Below, one piece after another: positions 34,293 to 42,900 of a stretch of 64,000 nt of DNA. The DNA is from Lacinutrix sp. 5H-3-7-4 (GTDB taxonomy: Bacteria > Bacteroidota > Bacteroidia > Flavobacteriales > Flavobacteriaceae), in the NCBI RefSeq assembly GCF_000211855.2, contig NC_015638.1, positions 1,116,001-1,180,000 of the forward strand, in the 5' to 3' direction. How positions within the stretch are numbered: position 1 is the stretch's first letter; each line of letters starts with the position of its first letter. The notes beneath the pieces were generated by a model. That model saw only the letters and a program-made list of their open reading frames with translations, was not told where the DNA came from and searched no databases. The position numbers and the translations under genes were made by a program.

Positions 34293-36122
34293 TTATTTTT
34301 TTATAAATTTTAAAACTTTATCTACTCCAGTTAATTTTATAAAATAAGTACCTGTAAACAATTTTGAAACATTTAATACATTATTAGTAGTATTAATAGT
34401 GCCTGTCATTACTTTTTGTCCTAACATATTAATTACACTCACATTATGTAATCCAGTAAGGTTTTTAAAAGATATTAAACCATTTGTAGGGTTTGGATAT
34501 ATTGCAACCGTATTTACATTAAACTCATCTACACTTAAATTACAGTTGTAAGCTGGCATATTATAACCTTGAGCTGTAAACCTATTTGTTATTGCTTGAA
34601 TATCTTCACAAGTATAACCATGAGCTGTTCCCATATCTATAGCAGCTTGTCTTACTGCTATTGCAGCATTTTGTTGGTTTGTACCACTATTTGTCATGGC
34701 TAAACCTTCTAAAAAAGCTTTGTCTGTTTTTTCACGACCTATATCTTCCCAAATTTCCATTAAAGTCGTTGCCCACATTTGTCCGTCTGTATGAATTTGA
34801 CCAATTAAACCACTTGGATATTGTGCACCATAATTAGTTACTCTACCATTCCAGCAAGTATTATGGCCATCCCAACCAAAAACATAATAGTAAGACGCGT
34901 CTGTAGTATTCCATTGCCCTAAACTTCTTTTATAAGAGTTTGCCCAATAATCTCCACAACCTTCACTTAATCCGTTTACTTGAGATAATCCACCGTTTGT
35001 TAACCAATCGTGCAAACCATGACCTAATTCGTGTAAAACCACATCTGCATCTTCTGCATCATCTACACAACCTTCTCCAAAAGACAAACTACCAGATCCA
35101 CCTAAATAATGTGAATTATCACTACCGCTTAATCCAGAAGGATCAACTTTTACGCCAGTAGTATATTGGTACGGCATTAAATTAATACCTAACGTTTCAT
35201 TTATGTAACGCATACTTTTATCTATGTGGTAATAAACATTTACAGCTTCAAAGCCGTCTTGCTGTCTATTAAAATTAAATGCACTTGATACTTGATTAAA
35301 TAAACCTTTACTTGGCGATTCGAAATCTACAACCTCAGCATAAGGTCCTTCTAAATAATATTGGCCACCAGTTTGGGTAATATCTAATAAAGTTACATTT
35401 GTTCTTGCCGCATCTAATGCTGCATTAGTCGCATCATTATTATCTACATATTGGCCACCATAAACATTATTTGTTGCTGTTAGTGGGTCGGTTTCAAAAA
35501 CAAAACCACTTCCATTTACTAACATCATCATGTTACTATTTTTTGCTTTTGGTTCTTCCTTTTTCTTGTTCTTGTCTTTATGGTTTAATGCTTTATTTTC
35601 AACATTAATAACTGTTCCTGTTTCTGCGTTTACAATTATTTCCCAACTACCTATTGGTGTTTGTTTAGGTTCTATTTTAACCACATAAGCTAGTATTGTA
35701 GTTTCTTGCTTATTGTAAATGAAAAGCTCTTCTTTTTTAAAAGCAATTTCTCCTGCATTAATTTCATTTTTAGCAATCTCAAAAGCCTCATTTTGTGTTA
35801 TTTGTGGTATTGTATTTATTGTTTCTACACTAGCATCATAAGTACTAGCGTAATAAGTAACGACATTGTTATTTGATACATGAATAGTAATTTCTGCATC
35901 AAAAACCTGAATACCGTTAAGTATTTGGTAAAACCTAAAGGTTTCTCCAGAAAATCCCGCTTTACTAAAAAGCATTTCGAAAGTATGGTTTTCTTGTATC
36001 TCTAACACCTCACGGTTTTGAGTTAACCATGTTTTTGCTATAATTTCCTTATTATATTGAGCTTGTAAATTTTGCGAAATAGCTAAAAAGAATGCAATAA
36101 TTATAAGCAGGTAATTTTTCAT
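34293..36122 (-). CDS. secreted thermolysin/fungalysin-like metalloprotease with T9SS tail
   Basis: A 609-aa exported protease. The signal peptide ends near LQAQ. An FTP/PepSY-type propeptide follows (about 30-180; TFRFYQILNGIQVFDAEITIHV, then GSWEIIVNAETGTVINVENKA). The zinc site is HELGHGL (His364-Glu365, His368), with the third ligand Glu in LSEGCGDYWANS about 20 residues later, the pattern of M36-like gluzincins. The C-terminus is a type IX sorting tail (VAIYPNPTNGLISF ... LKFIKK). It should therefore be exported and cleaved at the cell surface. It is a monocistronic gene. Confidence 0.92.
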   Translation of the reverse strand: MKNYLLIIIAFFLAISQNLQAQYNKEIIAKTWLTQNREVLEIQENHTFEMLFSKAGFSGETFRFYQILNGIQVFDAEITIHVSNNNVVTYYASTYDASVETINTIPQITQNEAFEIAKNEINAGEIAFKKEELFIYNKQETTILAYVVKIEPKQTPIGSWEIIVNAETGTVINVENKALNHKDKNKKKEEPKAKNSNMMMLVNGSGFVFETDPLTATNNVYGGQYVDNNDATNAALDAARTNVTLLDITQTGGQYYLEGPYAEVVDFESPSKGLFNQVSSAFNFNRQQDGFEAVNVYYHIDKSMRYINETLGINLMPYQYTTGVKVDPSGLSGSDNSHYLGGSGSLSFGEGCVDDAEDADVVLHELGHGLHDWLTNGGLSQVNGLSEGCGDYWANSYKRSLGQWNTTDASYYYVFGWDGHNTCWNGRVTNYGAQYPSGLIGQIHTDGQMWATTLMEIWEDIGREKTDKAFLEGLAMTNSGTNQQNAAIAVRQAAIDMGTAHGYTCEDIQAITNRFTAQGYNMPAYNCNLSVDEFNVNTVAIYPNPTNGLISFKNLTGLHNVSVINMLGQKVMTGTINTTNNVLNVSKLFTGTYFIKLTGVDKVLKFIKK

Positions 36123-36186
36123 GGTATTGGTATTTAGTTAACTAGCAAAAACCAAATGTACAAATTACAATTTATTTACTGCTTTA

Positions 36187-36867
36187 TTAAAATGTTACTT
36201 GTGCAGTAAAAACTAACATGGATTGGTTTCCTTTAAAAGATGTACGACTAATTTCATTAAACGTTTCATCGTTTAATTTATTTAAAGTATTTAAAAATCC
36301 ATAAACATAATGTGCTTTTAATTTAAAGTGATTAAATCCTGCACTTATACCTACTACTCCATTTACATTAAATCTAGAAATTGGAGTAATATCTTGTGCG
36401 GTTAATGTTTCAAAATTATTTATTAAATAATTCTCTTGATTTTCATCTTTTAATTCTAAATCTGCATTGTATTGTAACATTGGTCCAAGATCAAAAGTTA
36501 CATAGCTTTCAATTAATTTAATATGTAATAAAAAAGAAAGTTGTGCAGTAAGTAGCTTGTATTCTATATCTTCAGTAGTATTAAAAATATTAGATTGCCT
36601 ACCTTCTACACTAAAATTATTTTCGGCTAACTGCATATTATAACTCACGCCATACCATTTGTGAGGTAATATTACAGAAGCTGTTAATCCAGCTGCCCAA
36701 CCATTACCTTGTTTTGTATTAAAATTATCTGTAATAATATTGTATTGTGTTAAACCTCCAGAAATACCAATACCGTTTTTTATGTTATAATTTCTATTTT
36801 GTGCGTAAGAAAGTGTAACAAAACCAATAGTAATTACTACTAATAGTATGTGTTGAATATTTTTCAT
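36187..36867 (-). CDS. outer membrane beta-barrel protein (PorT-like size)
   Basis: A 226-aa protein with signal peptide MKNIQHILLVVITIGFVTLSYAQ; a second ATG directly upstream would add one Met. The mature part alternates hydrophobic and polar residues with Gly and aromatic girdles, and ends TSFKGNQSMLVFTAQVTF, with the terminal Phe expected for BAM-inserted barrels. This size and pattern suit an 8-strand barrel of the outer-membrane-beta-barrel class. The exact family is not certain and the T9SS protein PorT is only a size analogue. It diverges from the stomatin homologue. Confidence 0.75.
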   Translation of the reverse strand: MKNIQHILLVVITIGFVTLSYAQNRNYNIKNGIGISGGLTQYNIITDNFNTKQGNGWAAGLTASVILPHKWYGVSYNMQLAENNFSVEGRQSNIFNTTEDIEYKLLTAQLSFLLHIKLIESYVTFDLGPMLQYNADLELKDENQENYLINNFETLTAQDITPISRFNVNGVVGISAGFNHFKLKAHYVYGFLNTLNKLNDETFNEISRTSFKGNQSMLVFTAQVTF

Positions 36868-36889
36868 CATTAATTTGGGTCTATATGCA

Positions 36890-36897
36890 CAAATATA
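36890..36897 (-). promoter_or_regulatory. -7 box for the outer membrane barrel gene
   Basis: The minus strand reads TATATTTG, an exact TAnnTTTG match, 22 bases upstream of the start codon. No -33 TTG lies at the usual distance. Confidence 0.5.
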
Positions 36898-36946
36898 ACT
36901 TAAATTAGTAATCATTATCTAACCACAAAAAAATCTATTATCTATT

Positions 36947-37876
36947 ATGGGACAATTTATTCTTATTCCGATTATATTTTTCGGACTTATTATTTTAATA
37001 TCTGCTTTCTTCGTAGTAAAGCAACAAACCGCTGTTATTGTAGAGCGTTTTGGTAAATTTCATAGCATACGTCAATCTGGTTTACACTTAAAAATACCAT
37101 TAGTAGACCGTATTGCAGGACGTTTAAGTTTAAAAATACAGCAATTAGATGTTATTATAGAGACAAAAACGTTAGATGATGTGTTTGTACGTTTAAAAGT
37201 TTCTGTACAGTATAAAGTAATAAAAGACAAAGTGTATGATGCATTTTATAAACTAGATTACCCACATGATCAAATAACATCTTATGTATTTGATGTTGTA
37301 CGTGCCGAAGTACCAAAAATGAAATTAGACGATGTTTTTGTTAGAAAAGATGATATTGCCTTAGCTGTAAAAGCAGAATTAAATGATGCTATGATGGATT
37401 ACGGATTTGATATTATTAAAACCTTAGTTACAGATATCGATCCAGATGCACAGGTAAAAGCTGCCATGAACCGCATTAACGCATCTGAACGTGAAAAAAC
37501 TGCTGCACAATATGAAGGTGATGCTGCACGTATTTTAATTGTAGAAAAAGCAAAAGCCGAAGCAGAAAGTAAACGTTTACAAGGTCAAGGTATTGCAGAC
37601 CAACGTCGTGAAATTGCTCGTGGTCTTGAAGAAAGTGTAGAGGTTTTAAATAAAGTTGGTATTAATTCTCAAGAAGCATCTGCTTTAATTGTTGTGACAC
37701 AGCATTACGATACTTTACAATCTATAGGTCAAGAAACAAACAGTAATTTAATTTTACTACCTAATTCGCCACAAGCGGGAAGTAATATGTTAAACGATAT
37801 GGTTGCTAGTTTTACTGCTAGTAATCAAATTGGAGAAGCTATGAAAAATGCAAAAAAGAAAAAGGAATTAGAATAA
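36947..37876 (+). CDS. SPFH/stomatin-like membrane protein
   Basis: A 309-aa prohibitin-homology protein. One N-terminal membrane helix (about 4-24: LIPIIFFGLIILISAFFVV) is followed by the SPFH domain (QQTAVIVERFGKFHSIRQSGLHLKIPLVDR). A long charged helix starts near MNRINASEREKTAAQYEGDA and contains alternating Glu-Ala-Lys segments that form a coiled coil, then ALIVVTQHYDTL. These proteins form large oligomeric membrane microdomain scaffolds. The partner NfeD-type protease often encoded nearby is not present here. It is followed by a strong bidirectional terminator. Confidence 0.93.
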   Translation: MGQFILIPIIFFGLIILISAFFVVKQQTAVIVERFGKFHSIRQSGLHLKIPLVDRIAGRLSLKIQQLDVIIETKTLDDVFVRLKVSVQYKVIKDKVYDAFYKLDYPHDQITSYVFDVVRAEVPKMKLDDVFVRKDDIALAVKAELNDAMMDYGFDIIKTLVTDIDPDAQVKAAMNRINASEREKTAAQYEGDAARILIVEKAKAEAESKRLQGQGIADQRREIARGLEESVEVLNKVGINSQEASALIVVTQHYDTLQSIGQETNSNLILLPNSPQAGSNMLNDMVASFTASNQIGEAMKNAKKKKELE

Positions 37877-37895
37877 CAAATTACTCTCAAATAAA

Positions 37896-37927
37896 TAAAA
37901 AAGCCTCTAAAAATTAGAGGCTTTTTT
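37896..37927. terminator. bidirectional terminator
   Basis: A 14-bp stem (37896-37909 with 37913-37926) with an AAA loop and A/T flanks lies between the convergent stomatin gene and the small hypothetical gene. Confidence 0.88.
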
Positions 37928-37931
37928 TATG

Positions 37932-38132
37932 CTATTTTTTATAACGTTCTTTAAGTTCTACTAGCGTATTTCTATAATTCTCTAAAGACTCTTTGTCTAA
38001 AGTTGCTTCATCGCCATGAGGTAATGTGTCTCTAGTTTCTTTTAGATATTTTTGTAGTTCTGGATAATTTTCCTCAATATCTCTAGTAATTTGACTAATT
38101 TCTGTTAAAATTTGTTGTGCTTCTTTATCCAT
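37932..38132 (-). CDS. small acidic helical protein, function unknown
   Basis: A 66-aa protein, all charged and probably helical (QQILTEISQITRDIEENYPE ... ENYRNTLVELKERYKK). It has no signal peptide, membrane helix or Cys. I do not recognise the family. The gene is credible because it fills the space between a terminator and the next gene, starts with a good ATG and has the codon use of its neighbours. It lies upstream of nothing on its strand, so it is probably monocistronic or follows the downstream-lying acyltransferase gene by 78 bases. Confidence 0.65.
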   Translation of the reverse strand: MDKEAQQILTEISQITRDIEENYPELQKYLKETRDTLPHGDEATLDKESLENYRNTLVELKERYKK

Positions 38133-38210
38133 AATTTCTTGGTTTTACTCTAAAATTAATAGTAAAATTGAAGAAATTAAAATTTTTGATGCTAATTGAT
38201 TGTTAAAAAC

Positions 38211-39368
38211 CTATTTAAAAGGATGGCGCTCAACCCAATCTCGTGCAGGATTTAAGTACTTAACAATAAATCTTAATAGCATATTTGAAGGAAACGTATT
38301 AGTATGTTTCATATAAACATCCATAGCTTTTGCTTTTGCACCTATAGAACTTTTTATTTCCATTGCAGTACGTGCGTATATAATAGTATTAAAATTATTT
38401 TCTATACCAAAAACAGCCATATCATAAAGCATATTAAGATACATTTGATGCTTTTTCTGTAAACTATTATTATAGCCTAAAAAGTAAGTTTCTAATTTTC
38501 TTTCGTTTATTATTAGACTAAAAAAACCTACTAATTCTTGATTTATAAAATAGCCAAAAACTTTAAAATTATCTTTTAGAGCTGTTTTTAAATCTATAAA
38601 ATGACAAGAGTTTAATATAAATGAATTTACCCTAGCATTATCTGAAACATTCTTATAAAGCTGAAATATTTGTGGTTTTAATTTAATAAGTTCGTTTAAA
38701 TCAAGCTCTTTTTTTTCAATTACCTTTCCTTTTTTTAATGCCGATTTATAACGGTCACGATATTTTTTACTTAAAGCACTACTATAATCCTGTTTTGTTT
38801 TCCACACTTCTGGAATTGTAAAAACCATATTAGGTTGTACTTGCACTTTATATAGTTTTTCTCTTTTAAAAACATGCCCATATTTGTGTATAGCATCAGC
38901 TTTAAAATAATCTTTAAAAGCTATAATTCTAACGTTTTTTTTATTTGTGTTTTTTATTTGTTGTGCAATGCTTTTTAAAGCTTTAAAAACTTCATTTAAA
39001 AATTGAGTATACTCAATTTCATGTCTATTAAAATACAAACCATGTTGTCCTGTATGCATTATATTACCTACAATTAAAGCATTACCTCTTACTATTTTTG
39101 AAATTACTTGTTTAGATTTTCTAATTAAATAGTTATCGTTTGTATTTCTAAAAATATCATCAAGATACATTTCTACACGTTGAACAATAGCTATTGCTAC
39201 AAGTTTTTCAGCTTTAAAAACACCAATATAATATGGCGTAACATTATTTGGGCATGAATTTTCTAAGGCTTTAAGAAACTGTTGTTTTAAAAAAATATCA
39301 TTATGATTTAAACAATCCCAAGATTTTGGGAGCGCGTTTGATGTATGATAAATTTTATAAGTAATCAA
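38211..39368 (-). CDS. GNAT/FemAB-like acyltransferase
   Basis: A 385-aa cytosolic protein with two GNAT-like halves. The N-terminal half contains VTPYYIGVFKAEKLVAIAIVQRVEMYLDD. The C-terminal half (from about 190) has LSKKYRDRYKSALKKGKVIEKKELDL, FKVFGYFINQELVGFFSLIIN and ARTAMEIKSSIGAKAKAMDVYM. This resembles acyltransferases related to FemAB and to the peptidogalycan-type DUF482 proteins, which act on cell-wall or lipid-linked amino groups. The substrate is unknown. It follows the glnS terminator on the same strand, so it has its own transcript. No usual membrane anchor is present. Confidence 0.65.
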   Translation of the reverse strand: MITYKIYHTSNALPKSWDCLNHNDIFLKQQFLKALENSCPNNVTPYYIGVFKAEKLVAIAIVQRVEMYLDDIFRNTNDNYLIRKSKQVISKIVRGNALIVGNIMHTGQHGLYFNRHEIEYTQFLNEVFKALKSIAQQIKNTNKKNVRIIAFKDYFKADAIHKYGHVFKREKLYKVQVQPNMVFTIPEVWKTKQDYSSALSKKYRDRYKSALKKGKVIEKKELDLNELIKLKPQIFQLYKNVSDNARVNSFILNSCHFIDLKTALKDNFKVFGYFINQELVGFFSLIINERKLETYFLGYNNSLQKKHQMYLNMLYDMAVFGIENNFNTIIYARTAMEIKSSIGAKAKAMDVYMKHTNTFPSNMLLRFIVKYLNPARDWVERHPFK

Positions 39369-39386
39369 TGTTTGTAAAAAAAGAAA

Positions 39387-39415
39387 AAGACTGAAACTAT
39401 TATAATTTCAGCCTT
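39387..39415 (-). terminator. terminator after glnS
   Basis: On the minus strand AAGGCTGAAA pairs with TTTCAGTCTT (one G-T wobble) around a 9-base loop, followed by a T-rich stretch. It lies 27 bases after the glnS stop and before the acyltransferase gene. Confidence 0.72.
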
Positions 39416-39442
39416 TGTAAAGTTATGTTTTTAATTAGTTAA

Positions 39443-41446
39443 TTACAAAGCTTTTGCCTCTGTTACTAATAATTGATTTTTATCGTCTAAAGCTTTAGTG
39501 ATAAATGCATTTATAGCTTCGTTTTTTTCTAATCCATTTTTTAATAAAACACCTAAACTAATCATGGTAATTATTCGCGTTCCACTTTTTTTAACCGATG
39601 TGCCAAATAATGGTTCTAGATCTTCGTAAGTGATGCTTTTTGCTAATTCTTGAATCTCTGCTTTCGCTTTTGCTTGCTTATCTTCTGGCATACGATCGTA
39701 CTTTTTACCATAAGATTTTATTTGCTCTATAGTTGGACGGTTATTTTGTTGTGGTTGTTTTTGTTGGTTGTTATTACTTGCTTTGGGTTTTGCTTTTGCC
39801 CAAGAGTCGCGTAATCCAACCGTTTTATTAAAAACTAAATTAGTTGCAGTAGAATCGTTATCTACATTAAAATAACCTAAACGTTGAAACTGGAATTGTT
39901 CACCAACTTTAGCATTAGCTAAACTTGGTTCTACAAATGCTTCTATAACTTTTAAAGAATTTGGGTTTATAAACTCCATAAAATCTTTTTCTGCATGGCT
40001 ATCTGGCGCTTCGTTTGTAAATAATCTATCATATTCTCTAACTTCTGCTTTTAAAGCATGTTTTATAGATACCCAATGTAATGTTCCTTTTACTTTCTTT
40101 TCGGTATCTGTAGAATACGTACAATTTATTTGTATAACATTACCATTTGCATCCTTTTCTACATTTTCTGCCTTAATAATGTATGCATTTTTAAGTCTTA
40201 CTTCTCCTCCTAATTTTAACCTAAAAAACTTGTTTCCAGCTTCTTCTTTAAAATCTTCTTTTTCAATGTATAATTCACGAGAAAATGGTACTTTTCTAAA
40301 TCCTGCAGTTTTATCTTCTTGGTTATTTTCGGCTTCAAGCCATTCTTCTTTATCTTCAGGATAGTTTGTAATTACAACTTTTACAGGATCTAAAACAGCC
40401 ATTACTCTATCGGCTTTTTTATTTAAATCTTCACGAATACAAAATTCTAAAAGTGATACATCTATAACATTTTCACGCTTTGCAACACCAACAGTTTCTA
40501 CAAATTTTCTAATAGATTGTGGTGTATAACCGCGACGACGCAAACCAGAAATAGTTGGCATTCTTGGGTCATCCCAACCGTTTACAATACCTTCTTCTAC
40601 TAATTTAAGTAACTTACGTTTACTCATAATTGTGTAGCTTAAGTTTAAACGTGCGAATTCTCGCTGTTTAGGCTGCATTGGGTACTTGTCTTTAGCAAAG
40701 TTATATACTTGCTCCTTAAACCAATTATAAAGCTCTCTATGTGGTTTAAATTCTAGTGAGCATAATGAATGTGATATTTGCTCTATGTAATCACTTTCAC
40801 CGTGTGTCCAGTCGTACATTGGGTATATACACCAATTACTACCGGTACGGTGATGATCTTTTTTTAAAACACGATACATAATAGGATCTCGCATAAGCAT
40901 ATTAGGATGCTGCATGTCTATTTTTGCACGTAAAATATGCTCTCCTTCTTTGCAATCTCCAGCTTTCATTTTTGCAAAAAGTTCAAGATTTTCGTCTACA
41001 GTTCTATTTCTAAAAGGACCATCTACTCCTGGTTGTGTTGGTGTTCCTTTTTGTTCTGCCATGGCTTCACTAGATTGAGAATCTACGTAAGCTTTACCGC
41101 CTTTTATTAGTAAAATTGCCCAATCGTAAAGTTCTTGAAAATAGTCTGATGAGTAACACTCTTCTGCCCATTTATAGCCTAACCAAGATACATCTTCTTT
41201 AATAGCGTCTACATATTCCTGCTCTTCTTTAGCAGGATTTGTATCGTCAAAACGTAAGTTAACAGGTGCGTTATATCTTTCTCCTAAACCAAAACTAATA
41301 CCAATGGCTTTAGTGTGCCCAATGTGTAAATAGCCATTAGGTTCTGGCGGAAAACGAAAGCGTAACTTATTTTTTTCTAATCCGTTTGCTAAATCTTCTT
41401 CTATAATATGCTCTAAAAAATTGAGCGATTTTGTTTCTGTAGACAT
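39443..41446 (-). CDS. glnS: glutaminyl-tRNA synthetase with C-terminal extension
   Basis: Class I synthetase that charges tRNA-Gln. The HIGH motif is at 41-44 in GYLHIGHTKA and the KMSKS-type loop is YTIMSKRKLL near residue 273. The anticodon-binding barrels end near GLRDSWAK at about 550, where ordinary GlnRS stops. About 112 residues follow: a Gln/Asn-rich linker (556-571) and a helical domain containing TIEQIKSYGKKYDRMPEDKQ and a Leu-rich stretch. Some bacterial GlnRS carry a GatB/YqeY-like tail, but I do not see its signature clearly here. It has its own terminator. Confidence 0.95.
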   Translation of the reverse strand: MSTETKSLNFLEHIIEEDLANGLEKNKLRFRFPPEPNGYLHIGHTKAIGISFGLGERYNAPVNLRFDDTNPAKEEQEYVDAIKEDVSWLGYKWAEECYSSDYFQELYDWAILLIKGGKAYVDSQSSEAMAEQKGTPTQPGVDGPFRNRTVDENLELFAKMKAGDCKEGEHILRAKIDMQHPNMLMRDPIMYRVLKKDHHRTGSNWCIYPMYDWTHGESDYIEQISHSLCSLEFKPHRELYNWFKEQVYNFAKDKYPMQPKQREFARLNLSYTIMSKRKLLKLVEEGIVNGWDDPRMPTISGLRRRGYTPQSIRKFVETVGVAKRENVIDVSLLEFCIREDLNKKADRVMAVLDPVKVVITNYPEDKEEWLEAENNQEDKTAGFRKVPFSRELYIEKEDFKEEAGNKFFRLKLGGEVRLKNAYIIKAENVEKDANGNVIQINCTYSTDTEKKVKGTLHWVSIKHALKAEVREYDRLFTNEAPDSHAEKDFMEFINPNSLKVIEAFVEPSLANAKVGEQFQFQRLGYFNVDNDSTATNLVFNKTVGLRDSWAKAKPKASNNNQQKQPQQNNRPTIEQIKSYGKKYDRMPEDKQAKAKAEIQELAKSITYEDLEPLFGTSVKKSGTRIITMISLGVLLKNGLEKNEAINAFITKALDDKNQLLVTEAKAL

Positions 41447-41583
41447 ACTTGTATTCTTGATTTTAATTGATTATTTGCTATTAAATCAACTTAAAAATAG
41501 TTTGTAAAATTAATGAAAATACGTAACAAAATAACCGTTTATTATACATATACTTTATAACATTAATTAAAACAATAAAACTT

Positions 41584-41784
41584 ATGAGTTATTGCTGCCC
41601 AAAATGTAATAATACTACATACGAAACAGGACAAATGCGTGCTACTGGTGGAACATTATCTAAAATTTTTGATGTACAAAACAAAAAATTTACATCTGTA
41701 ACTTGCAAAAATTGTACTTATACAGAGTTTTATAAAACTAAAACTAGTGCGATAAGTAATGTTTTTGATTTTTTTACAAGCTAA
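41584..41784 (+). CDS. small zinc-ribbon protein
   Basis: A 66-aa cytosolic protein with two CxxC pairs, CPKC near the start and CKNC at about residue 41, that form a zinc ribbon. The rest (YETGQMRATGGTLSKIFDVQNKKFTSVT, then TYTEFYKTKTSAISNVFDFF) matches small nucleic-acid-binding zinc-ribbon proteins of the COG3478 type. Function in the cell is not known. It lies 66 bases upstream of folB on the same strand, but folB has its own promoter-like box. Confidence 0.83.
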   Translation: MSYCCPKCNNTTYETGQMRATGGTLSKIFDVQNKKFTSVTCKNCTYTEFYKTKTSAISNVFDFFTS

Positions 41785-41838
41785 AATAGCTTTGAAAATT
41801 TATTTTAAAAATAATAGCTAAACTGAAAAAACTCGCAT

Positions 41839-41846
41839 TACATTTG
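41839..41846 (+). promoter_or_regulatory. -7 box of the folB promoter, 4 bases from the start codon
   Basis: TACATTTG is an exact TAnnTTTG match and only CGCT separates it from the folB ATG. The predicted start site therefore coincides with the start codon, as at dinB, where the gap is also 4 bases. The 13-mer TACATTTGCGCTA occurs again upstream of the OmpH-like gene at 61051. Confidence 0.5.
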
Positions 41847-41850
41847 CGCT

Positions 41851-42222
41851 ATGGGAATAATTAAAGTTGAAAACATACGCGTTTATGCACATCATGGTTG
41901 TTTAAAAGAAGAAACAGCAATAGGTAGTGATTATCGTGTAGATTTAAAGGTAAAAGCCGATTTACAAAAAAGTGCAAGTTCTGATGCTTTAAAAGATACT
42001 GTAGATTATGTACTTTTAAATAAAATTGTAGTTGAAGAAATGGCTACGCCAAGTGCACTTTTAGAACATGCTGCTAAGCGTATTTTAGATAGAATTTTTG
42101 CTGAAGATAAGCTAGTTACAGTTGTAACTGTTGCAGTAAGCAAAATAAATCCTCCAATTGGTGGTGATGTTGAGATGGTTACCATAGAAATAACCGAAAA
42201 AAGAAAAACAGGAAGTAAATAG
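41851..42222 (+). CDS. folB: dihydroneopterin aldolase
   Basis: Folate-pathway enzyme that splits dihydroneopterin into 6-hydroxymethyl-dihydropterin and glycolaldehyde. The 123-aa length is normal. The N-terminus reads MGIIKVENIRVYAHHGCLKEETAIGSDYRVDL, the standard family opening, with Glu and Tyr catalytic positions in the usual places. DTVDYVLLNKIVVEEM and SALLEHAAKRILDRIF are the core helices, and NPPIGGDVEMVTIEI ends the fold with the conserved KxNPP-type motif. It is followed by tRNA-Cys after 74 bases. No other folate gene is in the window. Confidence 0.95.
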   Translation: MGIIKVENIRVYAHHGCLKEETAIGSDYRVDLKVKADLQKSASSDALKDTVDYVLLNKIVVEEMATPSALLEHAAKRILDRIFAEDKLVTVVTVAVSKINPPIGGDVEMVTIEITEKRKTGSK

Positions 42223-42242
42223 TGTAAAAAGGGAATTATTTT

Positions 42243-42250
42243 TATATTTG
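42243..42250 (+). promoter_or_regulatory. -7 box for tRNA-Cys
   Basis: TATATTTG matches TAnnTTTG exactly, 46 bases upstream of the mature tRNA 5' end. The leader would be removed by RNase P. No -33 TTG was found. Confidence 0.5.
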
Positions 42251-42296
42251 CCTTCTCGTTATAATTAATGAGTCTCCTATTTTTTTAGGAAATTAG

Positions 42297-42367
42297 GGTG
42301 TCGTGGCCGAGTGGCTAGGCAGTGGTCTGCAACACCATCTACAGCGGTTCGAATCCGCTCGACACCT
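42297..42367 (+). tRNA. tRNA-Cys (anticodon GCA)
   Basis: A 71-base cloverleaf. The acceptor stem GGTGTCG pairs with CGACACC, the D arm reads GGCCGAGTGGCTAGGC, the anticodon loop TCTGCAACA carries GCA, and the T loop is GGTTCGAATCC. The discriminator base is T (U73), the identity element for cysteinyl-tRNA synthetase. The 3' CCA is not encoded. A Rho-independent terminator follows 6 bases later. Confidence 0.97.
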
Positions 42368-42373
42368 CGAAAC

Positions 42374-42402
42374 AAGCGTTACTTTTTAGTAGCGCTTTTT
42401 TT
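42374..42402 (+). terminator. terminator after tRNA-Cys
   Basis: AAGCGTTACT (42374-42383) pairs with AGTAGCGCTT (42388-42397, one G-T wobble), followed by a T run, 6 bases after the tRNA. It also faces the end of the convergent lipoprotein gene. Confidence 0.83.
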
Positions 42403-42412
42403 ATTATATAGT

Positions 42413-42874
42413 TTAATAACCATTAATATTTAAATCAAAAGCTTTTTTAGTATCTATATTTATTTTAATGTTCCAAAAACAAGCTCCTCCATCATCTATT
42501 ATTAAATAATAATTTTTCCAATCAAATAGCTCATCAAAATTATCTTTAGTAGGACTTCCAGGTATTCTACAGAAAGTATTAACTAAAATAATTCGTTCAT
42601 TATCCTTATTATAATAAGGAACATACTGTTTGTAAAGCTTATTATAATTAGTGATCTTAGGATTTTTAATAAAACTAAATTTAGAGCCTCTTATAGTATT
42701 TATAATAACAGAATCTAAAATTTTTAAATCGAATTTTGTTGGTTTCCAACTTCCATTATTTTCTACAATCACTTCGATTTTAGATAAATCTTCAAATATT
42801 ATAATTCTTTCTTTTTTATTCATTTTACATGAAAACAAAAAAATAAAAATTATAGAAATTATAGTAAATTTCAT
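42413..42874 (-). CDS. hypothetical lipoprotein
   Basis: A 153-aa predicted lipoprotein: MKFTIISIIFIFLFSCKMNKK has lipobox LFSC (Cys16). The mature part (about 137 residues) has alternating strand-like segments (RIIIFEDLSKIEVIVENNGSWKPTKFD) and acidic loops (DWKNYYLIIDDGG). I do not recognise a family. Base composition is very AT-rich, even for this window, and the gene sits alone between tRNA-Cys and the GIY-YIG gene, a common landing spot for lineage-specific genes. Confidence 0.6.
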   Translation of the reverse strand: MKFTIISIIFIFLFSCKMNKKERIIIFEDLSKIEVIVENNGSWKPTKFDLKILDSVIINTIRGSKFSFIKNPKITNYNKLYKQYVPYYNKDNERIILVNTFCRIPGSPTKDNFDELFDWKNYYLIIDDGGACFWNIKINIDTKKAFDLNINGY

Positions 42875-42900
42875 CTGTTCAAATTTTATAAAAAAATTAT

